A stretch of DNA of 64,000 nt from Bacteriovorax sp. (lineage in GTDB: Bacteria > Bdellovibrionota > Bacteriovoracia > Bacteriovoracales > Bacteriovoracaceae). Numbering within the stretch: position 1 is the stretch's first letter; each line of letters starts with the position of its first letter. The position numbers and the translations under genes were made by a program. Below, piece by piece: positions 1-8,908 of the stretch. The DNA lies in the NCBI GenBank assembly GCA_014377485.1, contig JACMPM010000082.1, forward strand, positions 18,701 to 82,700. Reading direction: 5' to 3'. The notes beneath the pieces are model-generated. The model saw only the letters and a list, made by a program, of their open reading frames with translations. It had not been told where the DNA came from and made no database searches.

Positions 1-1
1 G

Positions 2-76
2 CTGATCTCATATAATTATCTGGAAATAAATGACGGAGTCATTCAGAAAAAAAACTGGTTGAAGGCCATTCGCTAA
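2..76 (+). CDS. possible 3' end of an upstream gene
   Basis: An open frame enters from the left edge and stops with TAA at 74-76, giving a short charged peptide ending in WLKAIR. It could be the C-terminus of a gene lying mainly outside the window, or chance. It is in a different frame from the kinase remnant that follows. No family can be recognised from so little sequence. Confidence 0.2.
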   Translation: MISYNYLEINDGVIQKKNWLKAIR

Positions 77-117
77 ACAAATAAAAGTAAGCTTATTTAA
101 TAAAACTTCAGTTCATC

Positions 118-312
118 TTGAGTCGAGACCTTTTGGATTTAATTTTTACGACCAAAGAATTTGGTAAAGGAACGGGACTTGGGCTCTCTATTTCACGCGG
201 GATAATTGAAGGACACAGAGGTAAATTTTATTACGACAGTCTTTCACTTAATACCAGTTTTGTGATTGAAATACCCAGAAGACAAAAAAATCATGCAAAA
301 ATATCGGCCTGA
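118..312 (+). pseudogene. histidine kinase ATPase-domain remnant
   Basis: The 64 codons from a TTG encode only the last part of a HATPase_c domain: the [16 protein letters not shown] stretch (ATP lid and G2 box) and the closing beta strands with FVIEIPR. The N-box, the G1 box and the whole dimerisation domain are missing. Upstream in the same frame there are stops at 82-84 and 88-90, and the residues before TTKE do not match the usual IFxPFF. This looks like the tail of a decayed sensor kinase. A weak hairpin, TGATTA/TAATCA, at 310-327 overlaps the stop codon. A frameshifted gene continuing to the left of the window cannot be excluded. Confidence 0.6.
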
Positions 313-418
313 TTAACTGAATAATCAAGTTTATTTTTCATACTATTTACCAATCAAGAATCCCGCCATATTCTTATGAAGTGAATCTTTTAAATTATAC
401 TTTAAAAATGATGGCCAT

Positions 419-1090
419 ATGACACACATTGAAACAAAAATTCAAACAGACTTACCACTAAAATATTTATCACAAAGTTCACCGAACTCAGCTGGTAAAC
501 CAATGATAATATTTTTACATGGTCTGGGAAGTGACGAAGCAGATTTATTCGAATTAAAAAATGAATTTCCTCAGGACTATACATTTATATCAGTGCGGGC
601 CCCTCTTGATTTTTTTAATGGATACCAGTGGTATCAAAAATCGGATATGGCCAGTGAGGCCATTCAGGCAAATGATGTTAGGAGTAGCACCAAACTTATT
701 CTGGAATTTATTCCTGCGGCCATAAAAAAATATCAAACTGATTCAAGTAAAGTCATCCTGATTGGTTTTAGTCAGGGTGGGATCATGAATTATGAAATTG
801 GACTGAATCATCCTGAAGCAGTCAGAGGTATCGCTTCACTGAGTGGAAAAATTCTTCCTTCAACAAAAGTAAAAATTAATGTGCAATTAGATTTGAAAAA
901 AATAAATATTTTTATCGGGCATGGAACTCACGATGACGTCGTTCCCTTTGCAGAATCTGTCACGGCCAGCGAACTCCTGGGAAAAATATCCACCACTATG
1001 GAATTTCATTCTTATGATCGCCTGGGGCATTCTATAAATATGACCGAACTTGCAGATTTAAAGAACTGGGTCTCTCGTATTCTAAAATAA
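419..1090 (+). CDS. phospholipase/carboxylesterase-family alpha/beta hydrolase
   Basis: A cytosolic serine esterase of the Abhydrolase_2 (phospholipase/carboxylesterase, YpfH-like) type, 223 residues, which is the normal size. The oxyanion-loop motif HGLGSD is at residues 34-39, the nucleophile elbow GFSQGG puts the catalytic Ser at 118, HGTHDDVVP carries the Asp near 172-173, and LGHSI carries the His at 204. There is no signal peptide or membrane segment. The family hydrolyses short acyl esters or lysophospholipids; the true substrate cannot be read from sequence. It is a single gene, convergent with the secreted protein downstream. Confidence 0.85.
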   Translation: MTHIETKIQTDLPLKYLSQSSPNSAGKPMIIFLHGLGSDEADLFELKNEFPQDYTFISVRAPLDFFNGYQWYQKSDMASEAIQANDVRSSTKLILEFIPAAIKKYQTDSSKVILIGFSQGGIMNYEIGLNHPEAVRGIASLSGKILPSTKVKINVQLDLKKINIFIGHGTHDDVVPFAESVTASELLGKISTTMEFHSYDRLGHSINMTELADLKNWVSRILK

Positions 1091-1113
1091 AAAGACCCGC
1101 TATTCAGCGGGTC
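1087..1113 (-). terminator. intrinsic terminator for the 1141-1674 gene
   Basis: An 8-bp GC-rich stem, GACCCGCT/AGCGGGTC, with an ATTC loop (1094-1113). On the minus strand it is followed by a U-rich tract at 1093-1087. It lies just past the stop of the minus gene and may also slow plus-strand transcripts. Confidence 0.8.
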
Positions 1114-1140
1114 CCTTCATATATTGATGTTCTTTCGAAA

Positions 1141-1674
1141 TTATTTTGAGATAGCTTTTGCTTCCAGCTTATTTGAAAACACACCAGTTTTTGGGTTGGA
1201 AATTTCTTTGGGTTTGCTGCTGTCATTAATGTTTGGAGCAGCAAGAGCTGTTACCGGCTTCAAACTTTCTTCGATAAACTTTTTACTTGCTTCAACGTCT
1301 TTATCAGCAAGAGTTGTCATACCAATAGAGTGAGCAACAACAGATCCTTCGTCATCAACACATGACTTAAGGGAGTTGATATGCATGTAGGGTTGTCCGA
1401 ATCTGTCGTATGACGGAAAAAAGTCACCATCACAGTTTAATAAATTGATATCTGCTTTCATGACTTTTTCTAAAAAGTCGTTAGCTTCTTTTGTGCCTGC
1501 ACCGATTCTCATAACGATTCTTGGAGTTTCGTGAATGTATCGAAGTTCAAGTCCACCAGCTACTGTTCTATATTTTTTTAATTCAAGAACTTTTGGTTTT
1601 GAAGTCACTGATGTGAACTCTGCAGAAAATGCAGAAGTTGAAAGTACGATTAAAACTAATAATAATTTTTTCAT
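1141..1674 (-). CDS. secreted protein of unknown function
   Basis: 177 residues beginning with a clean Sec signal peptide (KK, then a hydrophobic core, cleavage near AFSA-EF). The mature part has two cysteines that could form a disulfide (LLNCDGDFF and LKSCVDDEG) and a region rich in Lys, Ser and Pro at the C-terminus. I recognise no family. It is monocistronic, with its own terminator, and the lipoprotein hydrolase gene lies upstream on the same strand about 150 bp away. A periplasmic location is likely. Confidence 0.75.
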   Translation of the reverse strand: MKKLLLVLIVLSTSAFSAEFTSVTSKPKVLELKKYRTVAGGLELRYIHETPRIVMRIGAGTKEANDFLEKVMKADINLLNCDGDFFPSYDRFGQPYMHINSLKSCVDDEGSVVAHSIGMTTLADKDVEASKKFIEESLKPVTALAAPNINDSSKPKEISNPKTGVFSNKLEAKAISK

Positions 1675-1773
1675 AAAAACCCCTCAGTCGTTTAATTTAT
1701 ATAAGGGGGTAAATGCAGTTAGTGTGCCAAGGATAAAGGGAGGAATTACGATGGATTGGAAAAAGGTGGTGTT

Positions 1774-1812
1774 TAAACTTTTGACATATAAAAAATATAT
1801 GTCAAAAGTTTA
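1774..1812. repeat. 17-bp perfect AT-rich inverted repeat
   Basis: Arms at 1774-1790 and 1796-1812 are exact reverse complements (core AAACTTTTGACATATA) around an AAAAA loop. It sits 10 bp beyond the stop of the lipoprotein hydrolase gene, so a terminator role is the simplest reading, but there is no clear U-tract on the minus strand. An operator for the gene at 1141-1674 is the alternative. Confidence 0.6.
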
Positions 1813-1822
1813 GACGAATTAA

Positions 1823-3022
1823 TTACTGGCGAAGGTAGTATTTTTCTGTGCTGTTCGGATCGCTCTTTCTAATGAAGAGACGTCTGTCAGCTTCAATTCC
1901 AAGAAGTACCTGAAAAACATCCGTCAGAATCGGACGAGAAGCATAGTACCCGTGATTGAGACCAAATGTTGAATTATCCAGAAGACTGACGTTGATTGAA
2001 TCAACACCTTCCATATATGAACACCCACCCAGACGCTTGTTGCTGTTAAGGGTTTCAGAAGCAAACATCGCCTTGTCATTATATGAGCAGTAAAGAGTCA
2101 CTCTACGGCTGAGATTTTTAATCACTTCAATGTTCTTGACGAATAAATCTGCATCGAAGTCAGGTGCACTTAAAATAATTTCTCCAAGTGGCATCTGCTG
2201 CCCGTTGGATTTAAGCTGACCGTTTTTACCGAGTTCGAATAATGCAGGAAGTACAACCTGGTGGCCCATCGAGTGAACAACAATATTGGGAATGATTTTA
2301 TTTTCTATGAGGTTAGAAACGAAAAGTTTAAAGGCCGTGATTGATGCCTGAGCATTCTTTAAATTCGCATCATATGTTCTCTTGATTAATTTATCATCTA
2401 GAAAACTATCACCTGCTCCGGCAGGCCATGAAAATAAAACAACAGGGCCCTGGTATTTTAAATCGTAGGCAATTTGCGAAGCCCGTAAAACGGCCTGTTC
2501 ATGTTTAACGTTAAAGCCATGAACAAATAAAAGCGGAGAACGTTTTGATTTTTTTAAATAATCTACCAGCGTTGGCATACTTAATTCTTTCTGACCCAAG
2601 ATTTTAAAATAGTCGTGTGAGCTTTCGCGCTGATCTTTTGTGAAGCTCAAATCCCCTGTGCTGTGATTTCTTGGAACGTTTATACGGCAGACTCCAAGAC
2701 GAAAATTTGCACTATCAATGGCCGTGCTGAAGTAATCATCGGTACAGCCAAAACCCTTACCCTTTAATTGACGATTGGTAAAAACCATTACGTTGACGGC
2801 ACGCGAGTCATTGAACTCTTCCACGAAATACTGTTTCCAGACGCCTTGCAGTTTAGAAGCTAATTCTAAATCCAGATTAACCGGTTCTTCTACAGCAGGA
2901 GGAGCTTCAGTTGCATCAGTAATCTTCTTAATACTTTCGGTGCTCTCAGGGGCCTTATCGTGACCGGCACAACCTGAAAAAGAAAACGTTGCTAAAACAA
3001 TAAGTGAAAAAATTATTTTCAT
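1823..3022 (-). CDS. lipoprotein with DUF900-like alpha/beta hydrolase domain
   Basis: A membrane-anchored serine-hydrolase-like protein of 399 residues. The start at 3022 is chosen because it gives a lipoprotein signal, FSFSGC with the lipidated Cys at 18, and is preceded by GGGG; an upstream in-frame ATG would add 24 residues. A Pro/Glu-rich linker follows. The hydrolase core has LLFVHGFN (168-171), FSWPAGAG (198-204) and the nucleophile elbow VVHSMGH with Ser251, all typical of the DUF900 'esterase/lipase superfamily' proteins. The substrate is unknown. It is oriented divergently from the pldA gene, so the two lipid-active candidates share the 3023-3159 promoter region. Confidence 0.8.
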   Translation of the reverse strand: MKIIFSLIVLATFSFSGCAGHDKAPESTESIKKITDATEAPPAVEEPVNLDLELASKLQGVWKQYFVEEFNDSRAVNVMVFTNRQLKGKGFGCTDDYFSTAIDSANFRLGVCRINVPRNHSTGDLSFTKDQRESSHDYFKILGQKELSMPTLVDYLKKSKRSPLLFVHGFNVKHEQAVLRASQIAYDLKYQGPVVLFSWPAGAGDSFLDDKLIKRTYDANLKNAQASITAFKLFVSNLIENKIIPNIVVHSMGHQVVLPALFELGKNGQLKSNGQQMPLGEIILSAPDFDADLFVKNIEVIKNLSRRVTLYCSYNDKAMFASETLNSNKRLGGCSYMEGVDSINVSLLDNSTFGLNHGYYASRPILTDVFQVLLGIEADRRLFIRKSDPNSTEKYYLRQ

Positions 3023-3159
3023 TAGAACCCCAAAAGTCAAAAAGATGTTCCTCATCATAAGAAATAATTTTATCTTTGAACATGCTATTGTCACTTTTTT
3101 TATAAAGAATTTAAAATTATGATCCGGTCAATGATTAATTAGTCTTCTCAGAGGTTTTT

Positions 3160-3849
3160 GTGTTCAAAAAGATCGCTTTTTTGTTCTGTCTGATTCTGGT
3201 TAATGTGGCCCGCGCTGATGAATTCGAAGATGCGACCAAAATGATTTTTGGAAACGACTCAAAAAATAAATTCTTATATTATCATCCTACATACTTCATC
3301 TTCGGAAAGGATGACCTGAAACTTCAGTTCAGCGGTAAATATAGAGTTGCCAATAAATTTGATCTCTATCTCGGTTACACACAAACTATGTACTGGAGTA
3401 TTTACTATACTTCGCAGCCTTTCAAAGACATCAATTACAACCCGGAACTTTTTTATAGAATCGTAGATGAAAAATACCAGTTTTTAAAATCTCTGGACCT
3501 GGGATTTATTCACAGTTCAAACGGTAAAGATGGTGAGGCTTCAAGATCAATCAACCGTCTTTATGTAAAAACAAACCTTGCGACAAAAATTGGACGCCAT
3601 CACCTGATCGGAGACTTGATGTTTTACGACATCATCACCAAAGAAAAAAATAATAAAGAGATCAGAAAAAATATGGGTTACTGGGATTTCACATTTTACC
3701 TGACTGACTTGATCGTTCACGATACGAGCAGACTGAATCTGGAATTCAGGATTTTTGCAGGTGATAAAATCTTTAACGTTAATAAAGGCGGCCGCAGTTT
3801 AGGTCTCATTTATCACTTAGGAAGCGATGATTTCAACCCGGCCCTTTAA
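3160..3849 (+). CDS. pldA: outer-membrane phospholipase A (OMPLA)
   Basis: PldA is a calcium-dependent outer-membrane beta-barrel that removes acyl chains from phospholipids reaching the outer leaflet. Here the 229-residue protein has a signal peptide ending ARA, the family motif YNPELFYR at 93-100, and the catalytic region with IHSSNG (His118, Ser120) and SRSINRLY (Asn132), matching the OMPLA His-Ser-Asn triad. The C-terminus is barrel-like with alternating hydrophobic strands. It is somewhat shorter than E. coli PldA, mostly at the N-terminus. The start is GTG with GAGG upstream; an earlier ATG at 3131 runs into a stop. Confidence 0.88.
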   Translation: MFKKIAFLFCLILVNVARADEFEDATKMIFGNDSKNKFLYYHPTYFIFGKDDLKLQFSGKYRVANKFDLYLGYTQTMYWSIYYTSQPFKDINYNPELFYRIVDEKYQFLKSLDLGFIHSSNGKDGEASRSINRLYVKTNLATKIGRHHLIGDLMFYDIITKEKNNKEIRKNMGYWDFTFYLTDLIVHDTSRLNLEFRIFAGDKIFNVNKGGRSLGLIYHLGSDDFNPAL

Positions 3850-3960
3850 CTTCAGTATTACAGCGGTCGAGCTGAAAACCTTCTGGGCCATAATAAAAAC
3901 TCGGATCAGGTTAGACTAGGACTCCTTCTTTTCCTATAGTTAAAACTTCTAAAGTATTTA

Positions 3961-4002
3961 TACCCGGGTATTATTGACATTATAATATTACACGGGTAAT
4001 AT
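3961..4002 (+). promoter_or_regulatory. sigma-70 promoter with overlapping palindrome
   Basis: TTGACA at 3974-3979 and TAATAT at 3997-4002 are separated by 17 bp, close to a consensus promoter. Just upstream is the perfect 10-bp palindrome TACCCGGGTA (3961-3970), and within the spacer a related half, CACGGGTAAT (3991-4000). Two related CGGGTA boxes flanking and overlapping a -35 box suggest a repressor operator. The gene starts at 4019 after AGAGGA. Confidence 0.75.
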
Positions 4003-4018
4003 TATCTTAGAGGACCAA

Positions 4019-4597
4019 ATGGAAACAATAAATACCTATACTGCATTCGACGGCCACAAGCTTTTTGGCCAGGGTGACCTGTCTGAAATCGTCATCAAAA
4101 TAAAAAAACAACTTGGAAAGTCGGACAATGCTTCAATCATTATCTTCAGTGATAATACCGGCAAAGTTTTCGATTTCAATTTTCAAGGCACATTAAGCGA
4201 TGTCAAAAAACGACTCGATATGTATATCCAGACCGAAGTACCGGAAGTAAATGCAGGTGCAGGAAGACCTAAATTAGGTGTTATCTCGCGCGAAATCTCA
4301 CTACTACCTCAACACTGGGAGTGGCTTGCTACTCAACCAGGTGGCTCTTCTTCGACTCTCCGGAAACTGGTTGATGAAGCGAAGAAAAAAACTTCCGGCG
4401 GCCCTTCAATCAAACAGACACAGGAAATCGTTCATCGATTTGCATCGGCCATGGCCGGAGACTTTGAGGGGTTCGAAGAGGCACTTCGTGCTCTATACAG
4501 AAAAGATAAAGGACTGTTCCACGCGCAGATGAAAAACTGGCCGGAAGATATTCGTGATTACATCATAGAATTATCCAAACCGGTTTTTGGAAACTAA
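4019..4597 (+). CDS. DUF2239 family protein
   Basis: 192 residues, full length for the DUF2239 family of soluble bacterial proteins with no assigned biochemical role. The diagnostic central block is present: GRPKLGVISREISLLPQHW from 82, then EWLATQPGG and LRKLVDEAKK. The C-terminal half (about 125-190) is helical, with EALRALYRKD and the final MKNWPEDIRDYI, also typical. It is preceded by a strong promoter with a likely operator and by a good ribosome site, so expression is probably switched by a dedicated regulator not found in this window. It is monocistronic. Confidence 0.85.
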   Translation: METINTYTAFDGHKLFGQGDLSEIVIKIKKQLGKSDNASIIIFSDNTGKVFDFNFQGTLSDVKKRLDMYIQTEVPEVNAGAGRPKLGVISREISLLPQHWEWLATQPGGSSSTLRKLVDEAKKKTSGGPSIKQTQEIVHRFASAMAGDFEGFEEALRALYRKDKGLFHAQMKNWPEDIRDYIIELSKPVFGN

Positions 4598-4729
4598 AAA
4601 ACGACGATCCAATAATATCATATCTTAATGAATTCAGGAAAATTGCAATGCGCGCAATAGTCTTGATCTCCTCTTAAATAGACACTCTAAAATTATTATT
4701 TTAAGATTCGAAAAACCATGGGAGAATCT

Positions 4730-4993
4730 ATGAAAACTACGTACCTTTTTATTTCTATTTTAGCTTTATCACTCGCTGTTTCATGCGCTCAGACTGCCAC
4801 TAAAAAACCGGCAAAAATTAAAAATCTTGGACCACTTGATATGAATGCTACATCAGCTCCGATGAATGGTTTCAATTATTACAACCTTCCACCAAACGCT
4901 CCTGTTATGGAAAAACCTAAGAGCGCAAAAAATACAAAACCAGCTTCATCAGTTTCTCCAGTGAAAAAAGCTACTGTAAAAAAAGTTAAATAA
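4730..4993 (+). CDS. small lipoprotein, unknown function
   Basis: 87 residues starting at the ATG preceded by GGAG; an ATG 12 bp upstream is in frame but less well placed. The signal ends in a lipobox, AVSCA, with the Cys followed by a Lys/Pro/Ala-rich mature part and a very basic tail (KKATVKKVK). It resembles small basic outer-membrane lipoproteins but shows no recognisable domain. Confidence 0.7.
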   Translation: MKTTYLFISILALSLAVSCAQTATKKPAKIKNLGPLDMNATSAPMNGFNYYNLPPNAPVMEKPKSAKNTKPASSVSPVKKATVKKVK

Positions 4994-4997
4994 TCAA

Positions 4998-5024
4998 TCG
5001 CACGCCGGATGAACTGGTGTGCGA
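4998..5024 (+). terminator. hairpin downstream of the small lipoprotein gene
   Basis: A 9-bp stem with one mismatch, TCGCACGCC/GGTGTGCGA, and a 9-nt loop, followed by a U-containing stretch. It begins 5 bp after the stop codon. Confidence 0.6.
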
Positions 5025-5078
5025 ACTAATATTGCTTTTGATTTTATTGATTAATGATTCTACCTTTTTGTTAGATTA

Positions 5079-6836
5079 TTAATCAATAGGAAGTATCAGA
5101 CAAAAAGAAGTGTTATTGACATTTTTTATAAGTATAAGATCGCCGTTATGGTATTGGGCAATCCTTTTTGATATACTCAATCCAATGCCACTACCCTGCC
5201 CATGAGGTTTAGTAGAGTAAAAAGGCTCGAATATTTTATCCTGTATATCTTTCTTCACGCCACGACCAGAGTCATTTACAAATATTTTAATTTTTTTATT
5301 TTCAACTTGAAATGAAATATTAACCCACCTCTCTTCGAGATTAACTATAGCATCAAAAGAATTATTAATAAGATTTATTACAACCTGGACAATTTGGTGA
5401 GGATGACAGTTGATTTTTATTTGGGGTATTTTATCTATTGTTAATTTAGCATCATTGTTTTTTATCCTGTGCTCACACAACAAAAGAGTATCGTGAATAA
5501 TTTCCTCAAGAAGAAATCGTTCTTTAAGATCTGTATTATCATTTCTTGAAAAATTTTTAAGAGTCGTAATTATTTTAGAAATTCTTTCGGAAGAATTAAT
5601 TATTAAATTTAAGTTTTCATTTAAATCAGTTGGTGACAATTCATTTTTATCATTTTTCCTCTTCAACTGCCTCGTTCTACCTAAAATGACAGTCAATGGA
5701 TTATTAATCTCGTGAGCTATCCCCCCACTTAACTCGGCCATACTGATCAGTTTATTTTTATATATATTATCCGCTTCTGTTTGGGTCTGAAGTTTTTTAG
5801 TGATCCACCAGTATGTGAAAAAGAAAATAATTGTAATGATAAAAATTAATGAGAATATTTGTTTTAAAATTATGCCGGCCACAAAAGGAAGTAGCTTAAA
5901 TTCATACAAAATATAAAAATTAAAACTGGGCACAGATGTAAAAAAAACAATTGAATTAAATCGATTGATAATATGATCGTCATCATTATTCAACTCACGC
6001 AATTGTTGAGAAGAAAAAAGATGCTGAACTTTATTAGACATATTTAATAAATCATTATTTGAAGTAATGAGATTACCTTCATTGTTAATGATAAATAATT
6101 TTCCATCTGTAAATGAAGACATATTAATCTTCTTGTTGATTTCAGAAAGGACGACATCAATTGAAAGTGTGCCTTGAAACTTGTTCTTAATATAAACCGG
6201 CATACTTGTAGTTATCATCATGCCTTTACCGGCCAGATCATAGTAAGGATTAGTCCAGATTGTTTCTCTAGTCGTATTAACTGTCGGCAAATTTTTTTGA
6301 TAAAACTCTGAAGCAATTGTTTCATTTGAAAATTTAAACTCATGCGGATTAACAGCAGGATAAATATAAATGAAGTCACTAGAAGTATAATAGACCCAAG
6401 GTGATTTTGGAAAAAGCTCCAGGGCCTTTTTGAATATAGGTCCAAGAGCTAATGAGCGCTTAATCTCCTGGATCTTGGATTCCACTGGTATCTTGCCAGT
6501 ATAAGTTAATGACCCTATCGGATTCAATATGGGTGAGGCCAGTTCAAAAACTTTTTCATTACTATTATATTTAAAATGAGTTTTAAAATAATTTGATGAG
6601 TAGTTTTCATTTTGAATGATTGTGTCGCTTACGAAAAAGGCATTTGCATACTGAAGTAAATCAGAAAATCTTTCATTTTCTATTTCAAATTCTTTCGCCC
6701 GTGATAATAACGAGCGGTTAATAATATTGGCCGTATGTTTGTATAGTGAATTAAATTCAAAAGTGAAGATAACAAGCCAGATAAAAATGGAAACCAGTAA
6801 TAAATGTTTAAACTTCAAAAGCATAAGCTTTTTCAT
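5079..6836 (-). CDS. membrane sensor histidine kinase with extracytoplasmic Cache-like domain
   Basis: 585 residues. A first membrane helix lies at about 12-28, and a large extracytoplasmic region at about 30-315 has Cache-like features (PWVYYTSSDFIYIYP, TNPYYDLAGKGMMITTSMPVY). A second helix lies at about 322-345. The HisKA box AHEINNPLTVILGR places the phospho-acceptor His near 375. The HATPase_c domain has the N-box NLINNSFDAI, the G1 box NDSGRGV, the F box IFEPFYSTK and the G2 box GSGIGLSIS. It is of the NtrB/PhoR-like 4TM-free class and looks active. It is an orphan: no response regulator is adjacent. The ATG at 6836 is preferred over the TTG one codon earlier because AAGG precedes it. 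Confidence 0.88.
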   Translation of the reverse strand: MKKLMLLKFKHLLLVSIFIWLVIFTFEFNSLYKHTANIINRSLLSRAKEFEIENERFSDLLQYANAFFVSDTIIQNENYSSNYFKTHFKYNSNEKVFELASPILNPIGSLTYTGKIPVESKIQEIKRSLALGPIFKKALELFPKSPWVYYTSSDFIYIYPAVNPHEFKFSNETIASEFYQKNLPTVNTTRETIWTNPYYDLAGKGMMITTSMPVYIKNKFQGTLSIDVVLSEINKKINMSSFTDGKLFIINNEGNLITSNNDLLNMSNKVQHLFSSQQLRELNNDDDHIINRFNSIVFFTSVPSFNFYILYEFKLLPFVAGIILKQIFSLIFIITIIFFFTYWWITKKLQTQTEADNIYKNKLISMAELSGGIAHEINNPLTVILGRTRQLKRKNDKNELSPTDLNENLNLIINSSERISKIITTLKNFSRNDNTDLKERFLLEEIIHDTLLLCEHRIKNNDAKLTIDKIPQIKINCHPHQIVQVVINLINNSFDAIVNLEERWVNISFQVENKKIKIFVNDSGRGVKKDIQDKIFEPFYSTKPHGQGSGIGLSISKRIAQYHNGDLILIKNVNNTSFCLILPID

Positions 6837-6953
6837 CAAAATTGCCTTCGGTAAAACCAGGAATTAATATATATTGCCTATTATAAACTAATTTATAAAA
6901 ATTGGGTTTTTAAAGACAGCGAATAATTTTATTTTTGATTCAGAATTAAATTA

Positions 6954-7493
6954 TTAATGTACCAAATCTTTTTTCAAAAACTTTTCAAGCTTATCAAACA
7001 TAGAAGTCCAGCCTTTAATACAATCTTTCTGGGCTTCATTAGGAACACCTTGCTGAGAAAGTTTAAGACTGCTTGTATTTTTATCTTCAGAAAAAAAATC
7101 AAACGTAATGTAACACATCTCCGGCCACTCTCCCGGCATCTTTGCCTGTTTGGCCGTAATTGCCTTACCTCTCGCATCAGCAAACTGATCCTGCATAACA
7201 ATACGCTCATTAATGACAATCTCTAAAAATTGCCCAGTCATACCGCCACCCCCATGATCAAAACCTTTCATATTGATAAAGTATTCACCTGTTTCGCGAA
7301 AATCTAAATCGATATGATCGGAATAAAGTTTTTTCGGCCACCACCATTCTTTCAATGCTTCAGGAGTACTAAAGGCCTGAAATAGCTCTTCTACCGGAAC
7401 ATAAAATTTGCGATCAATGACTATTAATTCTGAATTGAGAGTGGAATCTTTGTACTCGTGAAAATGCTGCTTTCCTATATGTGTTGTCTGCAT
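6954..7493 (-). CDS. SRPBCC / AHSA1-like domain protein
   Basis: 179 residues with the START-like AHSA1 fold. The pattern runs FYVPVEELFQAFSTPEALKEWWWPK near the N-terminus, then a DLDFRETGEYFINM strand pair, an acidic-glycine loop, GQFLEIVINERIVM, and a final helix beginning GWTSMFDKLEKFLK. The family binds hydrophobic ligands in a deep cavity; no specific ligand can be assigned. Its start overlaps the 3' end of the FemAB-like gene by 19 bp, so the two are co-transcribed. Confidence 0.85.
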   Translation of the reverse strand: MQTTHIGKQHFHEYKDSTLNSELIVIDRKFYVPVEELFQAFSTPEALKEWWWPKKLYSDHIDLDFRETGEYFINMKGFDHGGGGMTGQFLEIVINERIVMQDQFADARGKAITAKQAKMPGEWPEMCYITFDFFSEDKNTSSLKLSQQGVPNEAQKDCIKGWTSMFDKLEKFLKKDLVH

Positions 7494-8749
7494 ATAAATT
7501 CCTTGTAGTTAGTGAGACGTACAAAAAATAATGTGCAAGTTTTAATCCAATCTAAACACCTGACTAAATTTTGAAACTTAGTGTAAAAATAGATATAACG
7601 GGGACGAAGTTCAACTTCCATCTCTCTTCCGGTGGAAAGTTCAAAACCAGGAAAAAATCTCTTAAAGTTTGTTATACCCATGAGTGCGTCGTCATCGTCT
7701 CCATTTGAAATTCCTCCCAAGTCAAGAAACTCAACTCCATTATCTTTTGAACGAAGTGCAAGCTGCCACATGAGAATATGATTAAAAGGAAATTGTCTTA
7801 ATCGTGTATCACTTAAAGAGCCTCCAACAGAATATTCAACAATATTGCCGTGACCAATCCCAGTTACAAAGGCCATTGGCCTGGAATGATGTTCCTTAAA
7901 ATAAAATCCTAGCATTACAACTTCGCTGGGAAACTGAGTCAATCGTTTAAATAGTGGATGAAAATTATAAGGGCATTCTTTTTTAATACTTCTATTAAAA
8001 GATGCATTAAGTGCATCTTGTAAAAAAGGAATTTCCATCAGTGAATTTATTTCTTTAACCTCTATCACTTCCTGGGCCTTGGGTTTAATTTTTAAACGCG
8101 CCCTACCGTTTGCAGAAAAAGAACTTAGAATTTCTTCGACAGGTGGACGTAAATCTATCATCCGCGTTTTCACATTTGCCATCGGTCCTGCTTCAATGAA
8201 GCCAAATTGATTAAGAAGCTGCTGAGCAAAGTCAAGACTTGTTGATCCTGGCATATAAGGCTGAACTCTAAGGCCCATCAAATTAGTGTGTACTTTACAA
8301 AATTGCACGAGCTGTTTGATTAACTCTTTTTGATCACTCAATGAGTCAGTATCTGTTTTCATAATCCATTGTTGGATAATGCCTTTTTTAAACAGTGCAA
8401 TTCTCGATGTCTCTACGCGAATGACTATCTGGTAATGATTTTGAGTACGCTCATTACTCATTTGCAAAAAATAGTAGGGCAAACTTTGGTTTTCAAAAAA
8501 ATGATATGATTGCCAATGACTTAGATTAGGCCAAGAAATTTCCCTTGAAATATTTGAATCGTCGGTGAATGATAATTGACTAAGAGTTTTTGGATGAATT
8601 TTATTTTCTTCAAATTCTCTGGAGTCTTTATCAAATGAATTACTAAAACGAAAATGATAATCTTCATATTGAAATTGGATATTAAGAATATCTTTTTTTT
8701 CATCATTTCTAAAACGCACAAAAACCTCATTGCTGCCCGACATTTTCAT
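7475..8749 (-). CDS. FemAB/GNAT-fold transferase, surface-glycan cluster
   Basis: 424 residues. The C-terminal half has the FemAB/GNAT-like acyltransferase signature: RARLKIKPKAQE, then GFYFKEHHSRPMAFVTGIGHGNIVEYSVGGS, a QLALRSKDNGVEFLDLGGIS strand-turn, and GITNFKRFFPGFE, as in peptidoglycan-bridge FemX proteins and exopolysaccharide-locus homologues. These enzymes usually transfer an aminoacyl or acyl group to a lipid-linked sugar. The N-terminal 150 residues are poorly conserved. It is divergent from the GNAT-deacetylase-flippase operon, which suggests joint work on a surface polysaccharide. Confidence 0.75.
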   Translation of the reverse strand: MKMSGSNEVFVRFRNDEKKDILNIQFQYEDYHFRFSNSFDKDSREFEENKIHPKTLSQLSFTDDSNISREISWPNLSHWQSYHFFENQSLPYYFLQMSNERTQNHYQIVIRVETSRIALFKKGIIQQWIMKTDTDSLSDQKELIKQLVQFCKVHTNLMGLRVQPYMPGSTSLDFAQQLLNQFGFIEAGPMANVKTRMIDLRPPVEEILSSFSANGRARLKIKPKAQEVIEVKEINSLMEIPFLQDALNASFNRSIKKECPYNFHPLFKRLTQFPSEVVMLGFYFKEHHSRPMAFVTGIGHGNIVEYSVGGSLSDTRLRQFPFNHILMWQLALRSKDNGVEFLDLGGISNGDDDDALMGITNFKRFFPGFELSTGREMEVELRPRYIYFYTKFQNLVRCLDWIKTCTLFFVRLTNYKEFICRQHI

Positions 8750-8908
8750 TAGGCCATCCTTACTAATTAATTATCAAACTCATGCACATCGGTCACGATC
8801 TTTTCTGTATTTAAAACTTAAGACTACCTCCAGACAATGAAGTTGTGTTTACATGAAATTTTGTTTAAAGTTTCATGTCAATTGCGAAAATACACTGGGA
8901 GTAAGTAT

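Noticed and set aside
1535..1813. 92-codon plus-strand frame
   Set aside because: It is antisense to the secreted protein gene and to the palindrome; composition and lack of a start site mark it as a shadow.
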